Source of the DNA: Streptomyces sp. BK208
Lineage (GTDB): Bacteria > Actinomycetota > Actinomycetes > Streptomycetales > Streptomycetaceae
Reading direction: 5' to 3'
DNA: 64,000 nucleotides
Assembly (NCBI RefSeq): GCF_004364245.1
Contig: NZ_SOAV01000007.1
Location: forward strand, 124,001 to 188,000
Below, piece by piece: positions 35,450-42,814 of the stretch (positions within the stretch are counted from its first letter, which is position 1; each line of letters begins with the position of its first letter). The translations under genes and the position numbers were made by a program. The notes beneath the pieces are model-generated. The model did not search any database, was not told the origin of the DNA, and saw only the letters and a list, made by a program, of their open reading frames with translations.

Positions 35450-36811
35450 ATGGACCGCCGCATTTTCGGGCTGGAGAACGAGTACGGCGTCACGTGCACG
35501 TTCAGGGGACAGCGCCGCCTGTCGCCTGACGAGGTGGCGCGGTACCTCTTCCGCCGTGTCGTGTCATGGGGCCGCAGCAGCAATGTCTTTCTGCGCAACG
35601 GGGCCCGCCTGTATCTCGACGTGGGATCACATCCGGAATACGCGACACCCGAATGTGACAACGTGATCGAACTCGTCACCCACGACAAGGCGGGCGAGCG
35701 CATTCTCGAGGGACTCCTGGTGGACGCCGAACGACGCCTGCACGAGGAGGGAATCGCGGGCGACGTCTACCTCTTCAAGAACAACACCGACTCCGCGGGC
35801 AACTCGTACGGCTGTCACGAGAATTACCTCGTGGCCCGGCACGGGGAGTTCTCGCGGCTCGCGGACATCCTGATCCCGTTCCTGGTGACGAGGCAGTTGC
35901 TGTGCGGTGCGGGCAAGGTGCTGCAGACGCCGCGCGGGGCCGTGTACTGCGTCAGTCAGCGGGCCGAGCACATCTGGGAGGGCGTCTCCTCGGCGACGAC
36001 CCGTTCCCGGCCCATCATCAACACGCGTGACGAGCCGCACGCCGACGCCGAGCGTTACCGGCGTCTGCACGTCATCGTGGGCGACTCGAACATGTCGGAG
36101 ACGACGATGCTGCTCAAGGTCGGCGCGACCGACCTGGTGCTGCGCATGATCGAGGCGGGCACGGTGATGCGGGACCTGACCCTGGAGAACCCGATCCGGG
36201 CGATCCGCGAGGTCAGTCATGACATCACCGGGCGCCGCAAGGTGCGTCTGGCCAGCGGCCGGGAGGCGTCGGCGCTGGAGGTGCAGCGGGAGTACTACGA
36301 GAAGGCCGTGGACTTCTGCGAGCGCCGTGGCATCCGCACCGGCACCGTCGAGCGGGTGCTGGAGTTGTGGGGCCGCACGCTGGAGGCGATCGAGGCGGAG
36401 GACCTGGACCGCATCGGCACCGAGATCGACTGGGTCATGAAGTACAAGCTGCTGGAGCGGTACCGGGCCAAGCACAACATGACCATGTCGCACCCGCGGG
36501 TGGCGCAGATAGACCTCGCCTACCACGACATCCACCGGCGTCGTGGTCTGTACTACCTGCTGGAGAAGAAGGGCCAGGCCGCCCGGGTGGCCAACGACTT
36601 GAAGATCTTCGAGGGCAAGTCGGTTCCGCCGCAGACCACTCGGGCCCGGTTGCGCGGTGACTTCATCCGGCGTGCTCAGGAGCAGCGCCGGGACTTCACG
36701 GTCGACTGGGTGCATCTGAAGCTCAACGACCAGGCGCAGCGCACCGTGTTGTGCAAGGACCCGTTCCGTTCGGTGGACGACCGGGTGGAGAAGCTGATCG
36801 CCGGCATGTGA
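35450..36811 (+). CDS. pafA: Pup-protein ligase
   Basis: PafA phosphorylates the C-terminal Glu of Pup with ATP and joins it to a substrate lysine. The 453-aa protein shares the carboxylate-amine ligase fold with Dop. Its start MDRRIFGLENEYG provides the metal-binding Glu9, and YLDVGSHPEYA the catalytic Asp57. It lacks the Dop loop, which identifies it as the ligase. Its gene is separated from pup-prcBA by the LacI/MFS pair, and a hairpin follows. Spacing to the MFS stop is only 9 bp. Confidence 0.97.
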   Translation: MDRRIFGLENEYGVTCTFRGQRRLSPDEVARYLFRRVVSWGRSSNVFLRNGARLYLDVGSHPEYATPECDNVIELVTHDKAGERILEGLLVDAERRLHEEGIAGDVYLFKNNTDSAGNSYGCHENYLVARHGEFSRLADILIPFLVTRQLLCGAGKVLQTPRGAVYCVSQRAEHIWEGVSSATTRSRPIINTRDEPHADAERYRRLHVIVGDSNMSETTMLLKVGATDLVLRMIEAGTVMRDLTLENPIRAIREVSHDITGRRKVRLASGREASALEVQREYYEKAVDFCERRGIRTGTVERVLELWGRTLEAIEAEDLDRIGTEIDWVMKYKLLERYRAKHNMTMSHPRVAQIDLAYHDIHRRRGLYYLLEKKGQAARVANDLKIFEGKSVPPQTTRARLRGDFIRRAQEQRRDFTVDWVHLKLNDQAQRTVLCKDPFRSVDDRVEKLIAGM

Positions 36812-36876
36812 GCGGCGCGGGGTGAGTCCGGTCGGGTGAGACACGCGTCTCCGTGCGAAAGGGCGGAACGCCACAC

Positions 36877-36905
36877 GGGCACCGTACGTTAGCCGTGCGG
36901 TGCCC
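36877..36905 (+). terminator. Terminator after pafA
   Basis: GGGCACCGTACG and CGTGCGGTGCCC pair over 12 bp (one G-U) around TTAGC, followed by TTCTC. It lies 65 bp after the pafA stop. Confidence 0.75.
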
Positions 36906-36975
36906 TTCTCACGTCGTAGAGTTGCGCGCACGCCAGCCATCAGGACCGACCCGACACCGATACGAGGCCCCCACC

Positions 36976-37980
36976 GTGCGCCGACGTTCCCTTCTCATCG
37001 CCGTCCCCGCGGGACTGGTCACGCTCGCCGCCTGCGGTGACGACGACTCCGGCTCATCGAGCAACGCGAGCGACAGCGCGTCGCCCGAGCCGTCGGGAAC
37101 CTCGGCGGCCCCTCCGCCGAAGATCGTGGACGGTCCGCTGCCGGCGATCACGGCGGGGACGAAGTTCGACGAGAAGCCGACCGTGGCCAAGGGCAGTGGT
37201 GAGCCTTCGAAGGACCTGGCGGTCAAGACGGTCATCGCGGGCGGCGGCAGGGCGGTCGCGGAGAACGACTTCGTCTCGGCGAACTACCTCGGTCAGATCT
37301 GGCAGAGCGCGAAGGTCTTCGACAACTCGTACGACCGCAAGACCCCGCTGGTCATCCAGCTCGCGCAGGGCAGCATCATCGACGGCTGGCGGTACGCGCT
37401 CACGGGCAAGAAGACCGGTAGCCGCGTCCAGTTCTCGGTGCCGCCGACGTGGGGGTACGGGAAGCAGGGCAACGAGCAGGCGGGCATCAAGGGCGACGAC
37501 ACGCTGGTGTTCGTGGTCGACATCCAGGACACCTTCAACGCCAGGAGCAGCGCCGACGGCGAGAAGGTCCCGCAGGACGACGCGGCGCTGCCGAAGGTCG
37601 GCACGAACACGGACGGCAAGGCGCCCTCCATCGAGGTGCCGGACGGGGCCGCGCCGAAGAAGCTCGTCGCGGAGTACGTCCTGGAGGGCGACGGCGCCGA
37701 GGTGGGTGCCCAGGACAGTGTGCTCGTGCAGTACAAGGGTGTGCTGTGGGACGGAGGCAAGGAGTTCGACTCCACGTACGCCAGGAAGCAGCTGACGTCG
37801 TTCTCGCTGCAGCAGGTCGTCAAGGGCTGGGCGCAGGGCCTGACCGGCAAGAAGGTCGGCAGCCGCGTCCTCGTCGTCATCCCGCCGGACCTGGGCTACG
37901 GGGACAACCCGCCTCAGGGCAGCGACATCAAGAAGGACTCCACCCTCGTCTTCTCCGTGGACATCCTCGCGAAGATGTGA
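36976..37980 (+). CDS. Lipoprotein with two FKBP-type prolyl isomerase domains
   Basis: The 334-aa protein carries a signal peptide ending in a lipobox (VTLAAC), so it is anchored outside the membrane. Two FKBP domains follow: one around residues 90-190 (NDFVSANYLGQIW, GYGKQGNEQAG) and one around 235-334 (QDSVLVQYKGVLW, GYGDNPPQGS). Such domains catalyse cis-trans isomerisation of prolyl bonds and help extracytoplasmic folding. The GTG at 36976 matches the lipoprotein start; earlier open frame lacks a signal sequence. It is followed by a cytoplasmic single-domain FKBP 58 bp downstream. Confidence 0.92.
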   Translation: MRRRSLLIAVPAGLVTLAACGDDDSGSSSNASDSASPEPSGTSAAPPPKIVDGPLPAITAGTKFDEKPTVAKGSGEPSKDLAVKTVIAGGGRAVAENDFVSANYLGQIWQSAKVFDNSYDRKTPLVIQLAQGSIIDGWRYALTGKKTGSRVQFSVPPTWGYGKQGNEQAGIKGDDTLVFVVDIQDTFNARSSADGEKVPQDDAALPKVGTNTDGKAPSIEVPDGAAPKKLVAEYVLEGDGAEVGAQDSVLVQYKGVLWDGGKEFDSTYARKQLTSFSLQQVVKGWAQGLTGKKVGSRVLVVIPPDLGYGDNPPQGSDIKKDSTLVFSVDILAKM

Positions 37981-38038
37981 CGTCCGGGGATGTAAGACTT
38001 GGGCGTTGCCTTTCCGCAGACAAGCAGGAGCTGAACAC

Positions 38039-38410
38039 GTGAGCATCGACAAGCCCGAGGTCGACTTCCCGGGCGGCGAGCCGCCGGCGGACCTCGAGAT
38101 CAAGGACATCTGGGAGGGCGACGGCCCGGTTGCCGAGGCCGGTCAGACCGTGACCGTCCACTACGTGGGCGTGACCTTCAGCACGGGTGAGGAGTTCGAC
38201 GCCAGCTGGAACCGCGGTGCGCCGTTCCGCTTCCCGCTCGGTGGCGGCCGTGTCATCGCGGGCTGGGACCAGGGCGTGCAGGGCATGAAGGTCGGCGGCC
38301 GCCGTCAGCTGACCATCCCGGCGCACCTCGCCTACGGCGACCAGAGCCCGACTCCGGCGATCCCGCCCGGCTCGACGCTGATCTTCGTGGTCGATCTGCT
38401 CGGAGTCTGA
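38039..38410 (+). CDS. Cytoplasmic FKBP-type prolyl isomerase
   Basis: This 123-aa protein is a minimal FKBP: TVTVHYVGVTFSTGEEFDASW, the central VIAGWDQGVQGMKVGGRRQL and the closing IPPGSTLIFVVDLL. It has no signal peptide, so it acts in the cytoplasm. The GTG at 38039 has CAGGAG upstream. It is adjacent to the two-domain FKBP lipoprotein, suggesting a duplicated isomerase unit. A terminator follows before pafB. Confidence 0.94.
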   Translation: MSIDKPEVDFPGGEPPADLEIKDIWEGDGPVAEAGQTVTVHYVGVTFSTGEEFDASWNRGAPFRFPLGGGRVIAGWDQGVQGMKVGGRRQLTIPAHLAYGDQSPTPAIPPGSTLIFVVDLLGV

Positions 38411-38449
38411 TCGAAGTCCGAGCGGACGGTGATCGGAGCCGGTCACCTG

Positions 38450-38477
38450 GGGCCCATGCCTGTCCGGGCGTGGGCCC
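38450..38477 (+). terminator. Terminator after FKBP gene
   Basis: GGGCCCATGCC and GGCGTGGGCCC form an 11-bp stem (one G-U) with a TGTCCG loop; a T-rich TCGGCTTTT follows. Confidence 0.82.
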
Positions 38478-38547
38478 TCGGCTTTTGCCGCGCCACCGCG
38501 GGGCGGTACGGTCATCCGTCGTAAGCACCATAGGGAGAAGGGCGTCG

Positions 38548-39501
38548 ATGGCCATTGCCAAGGCCGAGCGGCTGATGAACCTGGCGCTGTGTCTGCTCGG
38601 GACACGGCGGCCACTCAGCAAGCGCGAGCTGCGCGAGTCCGTCGAGGCGTACCTCGAAGCGGGCTCCGACGACTCCTTCAACCGCATGTTCGAGCGCGAC
38701 AAGGACGACCTGCGCGAACTCGGACTGGTCATCGAGACCGTGGAGAGCCTGGACGGCGAGATCGGCTATCTGGCCCGCCGGGACAGCAACCGGCTGCCGC
38801 CCATCACCCTGGACGCCGAGGAGGCCGCCGCGCTCGGGCTGGCCGCGAAGGTGTGGCAGCAGGCGCGGCTCGCCGGTGCCGCGAGCGGCGCCCTGCAGAA
38901 GCTGCGGGCGGCGGGGCTGCCCGAGGACGTCGACCCGTACGAGGTGCACGGTGCGCTGGAGCCGCGCATCCCGGTGCACGAGGCGGCCTTCGAGCCGCTG
39001 ATGCTGGCCTGCCGCGACCGCCGGCCGGTCGTCTTCGACTACCGCAAGGCGAACGCCGCCCAGCCCGAGACGCGGCATGTGGAGCCGTGGGCGCTGGAGT
39101 GCTGGCGCGGGCACTGGTACCTGGCGGGTTTCGACCGCGACCGGGGTGCCGAGCGGGTGTTCCGGCTGTCGCGGATCACCGGGAAGGTGCGCTCGCGCGG
39201 CGCCCGGTTCACCGCCGACGTGCCCGACGTCGTCACGGTGCGGGAGACGGTCGCGAGCTGGGCGGGGGAGACCGCCGACCGTTCCGCGCTGATCCGGCTG
39301 CGGACGGGCGCCGGCTACCCCCTTCGGGCGAAGGCCGCCGGGGTTCGGGAACTCGGTGACGGCTGGGATGAGTTGGAGATTCCGTACGGGCACGGCCTGG
39401 ACGCCTGGCTGGTGGAGTTCGGGCCGGACGTGGTGGTGCTGGAGCCGGCGGAGTTGCGTGCGGACGTGGTGGACCGGCTGCGTGCCGTCGCCAAGGGCTG
39501 A
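38548..39501 (+). CDS. pafB: WYL-domain transcriptional regulator PafB
   Basis: The 317-aa protein has an N-terminal winged helix (AKAERLMNLALCLLGTRRPLSK) and a central WYL domain (RPVVFDYRKANA, HWYLAGFDRDRGAERVFRLSR). In Mycobacterium, PafB and PafC together form PafBC, an activator of the LexA-independent DNA-damage response, encoded beside pafA. The ATG at 38548 follows AGGGAGAAGGG. pafC begins 18 bp after the stop. Confidence 0.92.
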   Translation: MAIAKAERLMNLALCLLGTRRPLSKRELRESVEAYLEAGSDDSFNRMFERDKDDLRELGLVIETVESLDGEIGYLARRDSNRLPPITLDAEEAAALGLAAKVWQQARLAGAASGALQKLRAAGLPEDVDPYEVHGALEPRIPVHEAAFEPLMLACRDRRPVVFDYRKANAAQPETRHVEPWALECWRGHWYLAGFDRDRGAERVFRLSRITGKVRSRGARFTADVPDVVTVRETVASWAGETADRSALIRLRTGAGYPLRAKAAGVRELGDGWDELEIPYGHGLDAWLVEFGPDVVVLEPAELRADVVDRLRAVAKG

Positions 39502-39519
39502 GGGGGAGCGGACAACACA

Positions 39520-40581
39520 GTGGCAGGCAAACCGGTCAGGCCCGTGAACGCCATCGACCAGACCCGACGGATGCTGTCCCTGGTGACGTATCTGCGTGAG
39601 CGTCCCGGGGCCCGGGTCGAGGACGTGGCGCGGGCCTTCGGCATCACCGAGGACGAGCTGGTCTCCGACCTGGACGTGCTCCCGATGTGCGGTAGGAGTT
39701 TCCGCGGCGGCGACCTCCTCGACATCGACACCGACGGCGAGCGCATCTGGTGGCACAACCCGGCCGCCCTGGGCGCGGACGCCGCCGAGCCGCTGCGGCT
39801 GGCAGCCGACGAGGCGACGGCGCTGCTGGTCGCGGCCCGGGCCGTCGCGACGCTGCCGGGCCTGCGCGAGAGCGACCGGCAGGCGCTGCTGCGGGCGACC
39901 GCGAAGGTGGAGACCGCGGCCGGCGAGGCGGCCGGCGCCAGTTCACGCCTGTCCGTGACCTTCGAGTCCGAGGGCGGTGTCTTCGCCGACGTCGACCGGG
40001 CCATCTCGGAGCGCCGCCGGCTGTGGATCCGCTACTACTCGCCGGCCCGCGACGAGGTCACCGAGCGGGAGATCGACCCGATCCGGCTGGTCAGCGTGGG
40101 CCACACGTATGTGGAGGCCTGGTGCCGCCGCTCCGAGGCGCGGCGCACCTTCCGGCTCGACCGCGTCGCCGAGATCCGCATCCTGGACGAGCCGTCCGCG
40201 CCGCCCGAGGTGGAGCTGCGGGACCTGTCGGAGGGGCTGGTGCAGCCCGCCGCGGAGGACCCCGAGGTGGTCGTGGAGGTCGGTCCCGGCGGGCGCTGGG
40301 TCGCCGAGTACTACCCGCACGACAGCGCGGAGGAGCTCCCCGACGGCGGCCTGCGCATCACCCTGCGCACACCCGACCCGGCCTCCCTGCGGCGGCTCGG
40401 GCTGCGGCTCGGGCGCGACGGGCGGATCGTCTCCCCGTCCGCGCTCGCCGACAGCGCCCGGCAGGCCGCCCGCGAGGCGCTGGCCGCGTACGACGGGATC
40501 GAGGCGGCCGGAGCGCCCGGCGGGTGCCAGGGCGGTGCGGCGGCCGAGGGGCCGCACGACAGGCAGGAGCAGGCACTGTGA
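39520..40581 (+). CDS. pafC: WYL-domain transcriptional regulator PafC
   Basis: This 353-aa paralogue of PafB has the same layout: a winged helix (DQTRRMLSLVTYLRERPG, ~12-29) and a WYL domain (RRLWIRYYSPARDEVTER; HTYVEAWCRRSEARRTFRLDR). It also carries the C-terminal WCX extension. It is thought to act with PafB as a heterodimer that senses DNA damage, possibly by single-stranded DNA binding to the WYL domain. The next gene overlaps its stop codon (GTGA), implying translational coupling. Confidence 0.91.
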   Translation: MAGKPVRPVNAIDQTRRMLSLVTYLRERPGARVEDVARAFGITEDELVSDLDVLPMCGRSFRGGDLLDIDTDGERIWWHNPAALGADAAEPLRLAADEATALLVAARAVATLPGLRESDRQALLRATAKVETAAGEAAGASSRLSVTFESEGGVFADVDRAISERRRLWIRYYSPARDEVTEREIDPIRLVSVGHTYVEAWCRRSEARRTFRLDRVAEIRILDEPSAPPEVELRDLSEGLVQPAAEDPEVVVEVGPGGRWVAEYYPHDSAEELPDGGLRITLRTPDPASLRRLGLRLGRDGRIVSPSALADSARQAAREALAAYDGIEAAGAPGGCQGGAAAEGPHDRQEQAL

Positions 40582-40934
40582 GCGACCCCCTGGGGCCGGC
40601 CGGGCCCGCTGGACCGGGCGGGCCGGGCACGACGGCGGCGGCGGACGGCCCGGGCGGACCGGCGGGGCCGGGTATGACGGCGGCGGCTGCGTTCGCCGGG
40701 ATGAGGCGTGTGTCACCGGTCGTGTTCAAGGCGGGCTGCCCGGACTGCCGGGGCCGTTTCGAACTGGCCGCGAGCGCCCTGCGCCTGGCCATCGGCGCCA
40801 CCAGCCGCACCACGTTCTACTCGTTCACCTGCCCCGACTGCGGATCGGCGGTGCGCAAGCCGGCGGGCGAGCGGGTGGTGGAGCTGCTCACCGGCGGCGG
40901 GGTCAGGACGCTGCGGCTGCATCCGACCGTCTAG
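40578..40934 (+). CDS. Zinc-ribbon protein with Pro/Gly-rich N-terminus
   Basis: I do not recognise a named family. The 118-aa product has a Pro-Gly-Ala-rich first 40 residues made of two imperfect copies of a coding repeat. A zinc ribbon of two C-P-D-C knuckles (CPDCRGRFEL near residue 54; CPDCGSAVRK near 85) follows. It may bind RNA, DNA or a protein. The GTG start at 40578 overlaps the pafC stop. Later starts (ATG 40674 or 40701) would remove the low-complexity part and cannot be excluded. Confidence 0.7.
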   Translation: MSDPLGPAGPAGPGGPGTTAAADGPGGPAGPGMTAAAAFAGMRRVSPVVFKAGCPDCRGRFELAASALRLAIGATSRTTFYSFTCPDCGSAVRKPAGERVVELLTGGGVRTLRLHPTV

Positions 40935-40944
40935 TCTCGACGTC

Positions 40945-41139
40945 ATGTTCTGGCCGATGCTCGCGGTTGCCATGGGTTTTCTGGGTCTCGCCGTCCTCGC
41001 GGTGTTCGCCGTGCAGGTGTTCGTGGAGGCGCAGCGCCTCGGCCGGCAGGTGACGGACTCGGCCCGCAGGATCAGCCGGGCCGCCGAGGACCTGGAGCGG
41101 GCCAGCGAGAGCGCCGCCCGCGCCGTGGACGCCTTGTGA
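40945..41139 (+). CDS. Small single-pass membrane protein with coiled-coil tail
   Basis: The 64-aa protein has one membrane helix (MLAVAMGFLGLAVLAVFAVQVFV, ~5-27) followed by a charged amphipathic helix (SARRISRAAEDLERASESAARAV). It resembles short membrane-anchored proteins found beside tat genes in Streptomyces. It begins 10 bp after the zinc-ribbon gene stop and is followed by the tatA leader. Function unknown. Confidence 0.75.
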   Translation: MFWPMLAVAMGFLGLAVLAVFAVQVFVEAQRLGRQVTDSARRISRAAEDLERASESAARAVDAL

Positions 41140-41300
41140 CCGTGTGAACGCCGGTGCGGGGCGGCGTGGGTGACCCGGTGGAGCAGTACGCGTCGCGTTT
41201 TGGGGCACTTCGCCCTGTCACCTCACGGGTTGCGGACGGTACGCTGCTGGTCGCGGTCCGGAAAACGAGGCCCGGTCGCGGACGGGAGTACGCACAGGGA

Positions 41301-41331
41301 TTGCCTCACGTTTACCCCTGAGCGTTACGAT
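41301..41331 (+). promoter_or_regulatory. Probable tatA promoter
   Basis: TTGCCT (41301-41306) and TTACGA(T) (from 41325) are spaced by 18 bp, close to a vegetative Streptomyces promoter, 86 bp upstream of the tatA start. Confidence 0.45.
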
Positions 41332-41350
41332 CGCTGCACAGACGATCGAT

Positions 41351-41364
41351 CGGACAGCTGTCCG
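41351..41364. promoter_or_regulatory. 14-bp palindrome in the tatA leader
   Basis: CGGACAG-CTGTCCG is a perfect palindrome; a third CGGACAG half lies at 41371-41377. It sits between the probable promoter and the tatA ribosome-binding site and could be an operator. Confidence 0.45.
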
Positions 41365-41416
41365 GCCGGTCGGACAGCACCCCCACCCAGCCGTCTCGGT
41401 GAGAAGGTAAAGACTT

Positions 41417-41704
41417 ATGTTCGGAAGGCTCGGCGCCCCCGAGATCATTCTCATCCTCGTCGTCATCATCCTGCTGTTCGGCGCGAAGAAGCTTCCGGAC
41501 ATGGCGCGGTCGCTCGGCAAGTCGGCGCGCATCCTCAAGAGCGAGGCCAAGGCCATGAAGAGCGAGGGCAAGTCCGACGAGGCCGCCCCCGCCGACCCGC
41601 CGAACCCGGAGCAGTCCGCGGCGCAGCGCACCATCCAGGCCGCCCCCGGCGACGTGACCAGCTCCCGGCCGGTCACCGAGCCGACGGACACGACCAAGCG
41701 CTGA
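41417..41704 (+). CDS. tatA: Twin-arginine translocase subunit TatA
   Basis: The 95-aa protein has the TatA signature: a short N-terminal membrane helix (EIILILVVIILLFGAKKL, ~9-26) ending in Phe-Gly, a hinge, and an amphipathic helix (LPDMARSLGKSARILKSEAK). TatA oligomers form the transport pore of the Tat pathway, which exports folded proteins with RR signal peptides. AGAAGG precedes the ATG. tatC follows 47 bp downstream; tatB is not beside it, as usual in Streptomyces. Confidence 0.96.
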   Translation: MFGRLGAPEIILILVVIILLFGAKKLPDMARSLGKSARILKSEAKAMKSEGKSDEAAPADPPNPEQSAAQRTIQAAPGDVTSSRPVTEPTDTTKR

Positions 41705-41751
41705 CGCAGGGCCGGTGACCTCCGGCCCGCCGCACGAGATGGGAACGTGGG

Positions 41752-42702
41752 TTGCTGAAGCCTGCCCGCAACAAGGAGAAGGATCCCGAGGGGCGGATGC
41801 CGCTCGCGGAGCACCTTCGTGAGCTCCGCAACCGGCTCGCGAAGGCGCTGCTGGCCATCGTCGTCGTCACCGTCGCCGCCGCCTTCTTCTACCAGGAGAT
41901 CATCAACTTCCTCACCGAGCCGATCCTCAGGTCGGTCGGCTGTGAGAAGTCGTTCGGCGAGCTGGCCGAGGCGACGGCCGGCTCCGAGCCGTGCGCGCAG
42001 ATCACCATCAACGGTCTGCTCGGTCCCTTCACCCTGGCGCTGAAGGTGTCCCTGACGGCCGGTGTCGTGCTGGCGTCGCCGGTCTGGCTCTACCAGCTGT
42101 GGGCGTTCGTCGCCCCCGGGCTGCACAAGAACGAGAAGAAGTACGCCTACGCCTTCGTCGCCACCGGCGCGCCGCTGTTCCTGGTCGGCGCCTACTTCGC
42201 CTACGCGGTGCTGCCCACCTCCGCGAAGGTGCTGATCGAGTTCACCCCGAGCGACGTCGACAACCTGCTGCCGCTGGACGAGCTGCTCGATCTCGTCACG
42301 CGCATGGTGCTCGTCTTCGGCCTCTCCTTCGAGCTGCCGCTGCTGCTGGTGATGCTCAACTTCACCGGCGTGCTCACCGGCAGGCGGATGCTCGGCTGGT
42401 GGCGCGCGATGATCATGGGGATCACGCTGTTCGCGGCCATCGCCACGCCCAGCACGGACCCCCTGACCATGCTCATGCTGGCCGGCCCGATCTGGGTCCT
42501 GTACTTCGGCGCGGTCACGGTCTCCCTGCTGAACGACCGCCGCAAGGCCCGCCGCGAGGAACTGGAACCCGACGACGACGAGGCGTCGGAGCTGGACCTC
42601 ACGCCCGAGGACATCGGCGAGATCGAGCCCGTGACCACCGCCCGCGCCCTGCCCGAGCAGGCCACGAGGGACCGGGTCAACGGGTACGACGACGTGACCT
42701 GA
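41752..42702 (+). CDS. tatC: Twin-arginine translocase subunit TatC
   Basis: The 316-aa protein has six membrane segments and is the receptor for twin-arginine signal peptides. The N-terminal motif MPLAEHLRELRNRL includes the conserved H-L-x-E-L-R signal-binding Glu. The C-terminal tail is long and acidic. The start is a TTG at 41752; an ATG at 41797 (MPLAEHL) with AAGGAGAAGGA upstream is a real alternative and would still give a full membrane part. Cotranscription with tatA is likely. Confidence 0.95.
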   Translation: MLKPARNKEKDPEGRMPLAEHLRELRNRLAKALLAIVVVTVAAAFFYQEIINFLTEPILRSVGCEKSFGELAEATAGSEPCAQITINGLLGPFTLALKVSLTAGVVLASPVWLYQLWAFVAPGLHKNEKKYAYAFVATGAPLFLVGAYFAYAVLPTSAKVLIEFTPSDVDNLLPLDELLDLVTRMVLVFGLSFELPLLLVMLNFTGVLTGRRMLGWWRAMIMGITLFAAIATPSTDPLTMLMLAGPIWVLYFGAVTVSLLNDRRKARREELEPDDDEASELDLTPEDIGEIEPVTTARALPEQATRDRVNGYDDVT

Positions 42703-42814
42703 GGGCCGCCGGGGCGGTGACGCCGCACGTCGCCGCCCCCACGCGACCCCCACACGGCCGATCCCGATAATGATCGTCCGGTTGTCGGTGCGGCCCGGTA
42801 CGCTCGAAAGCACG

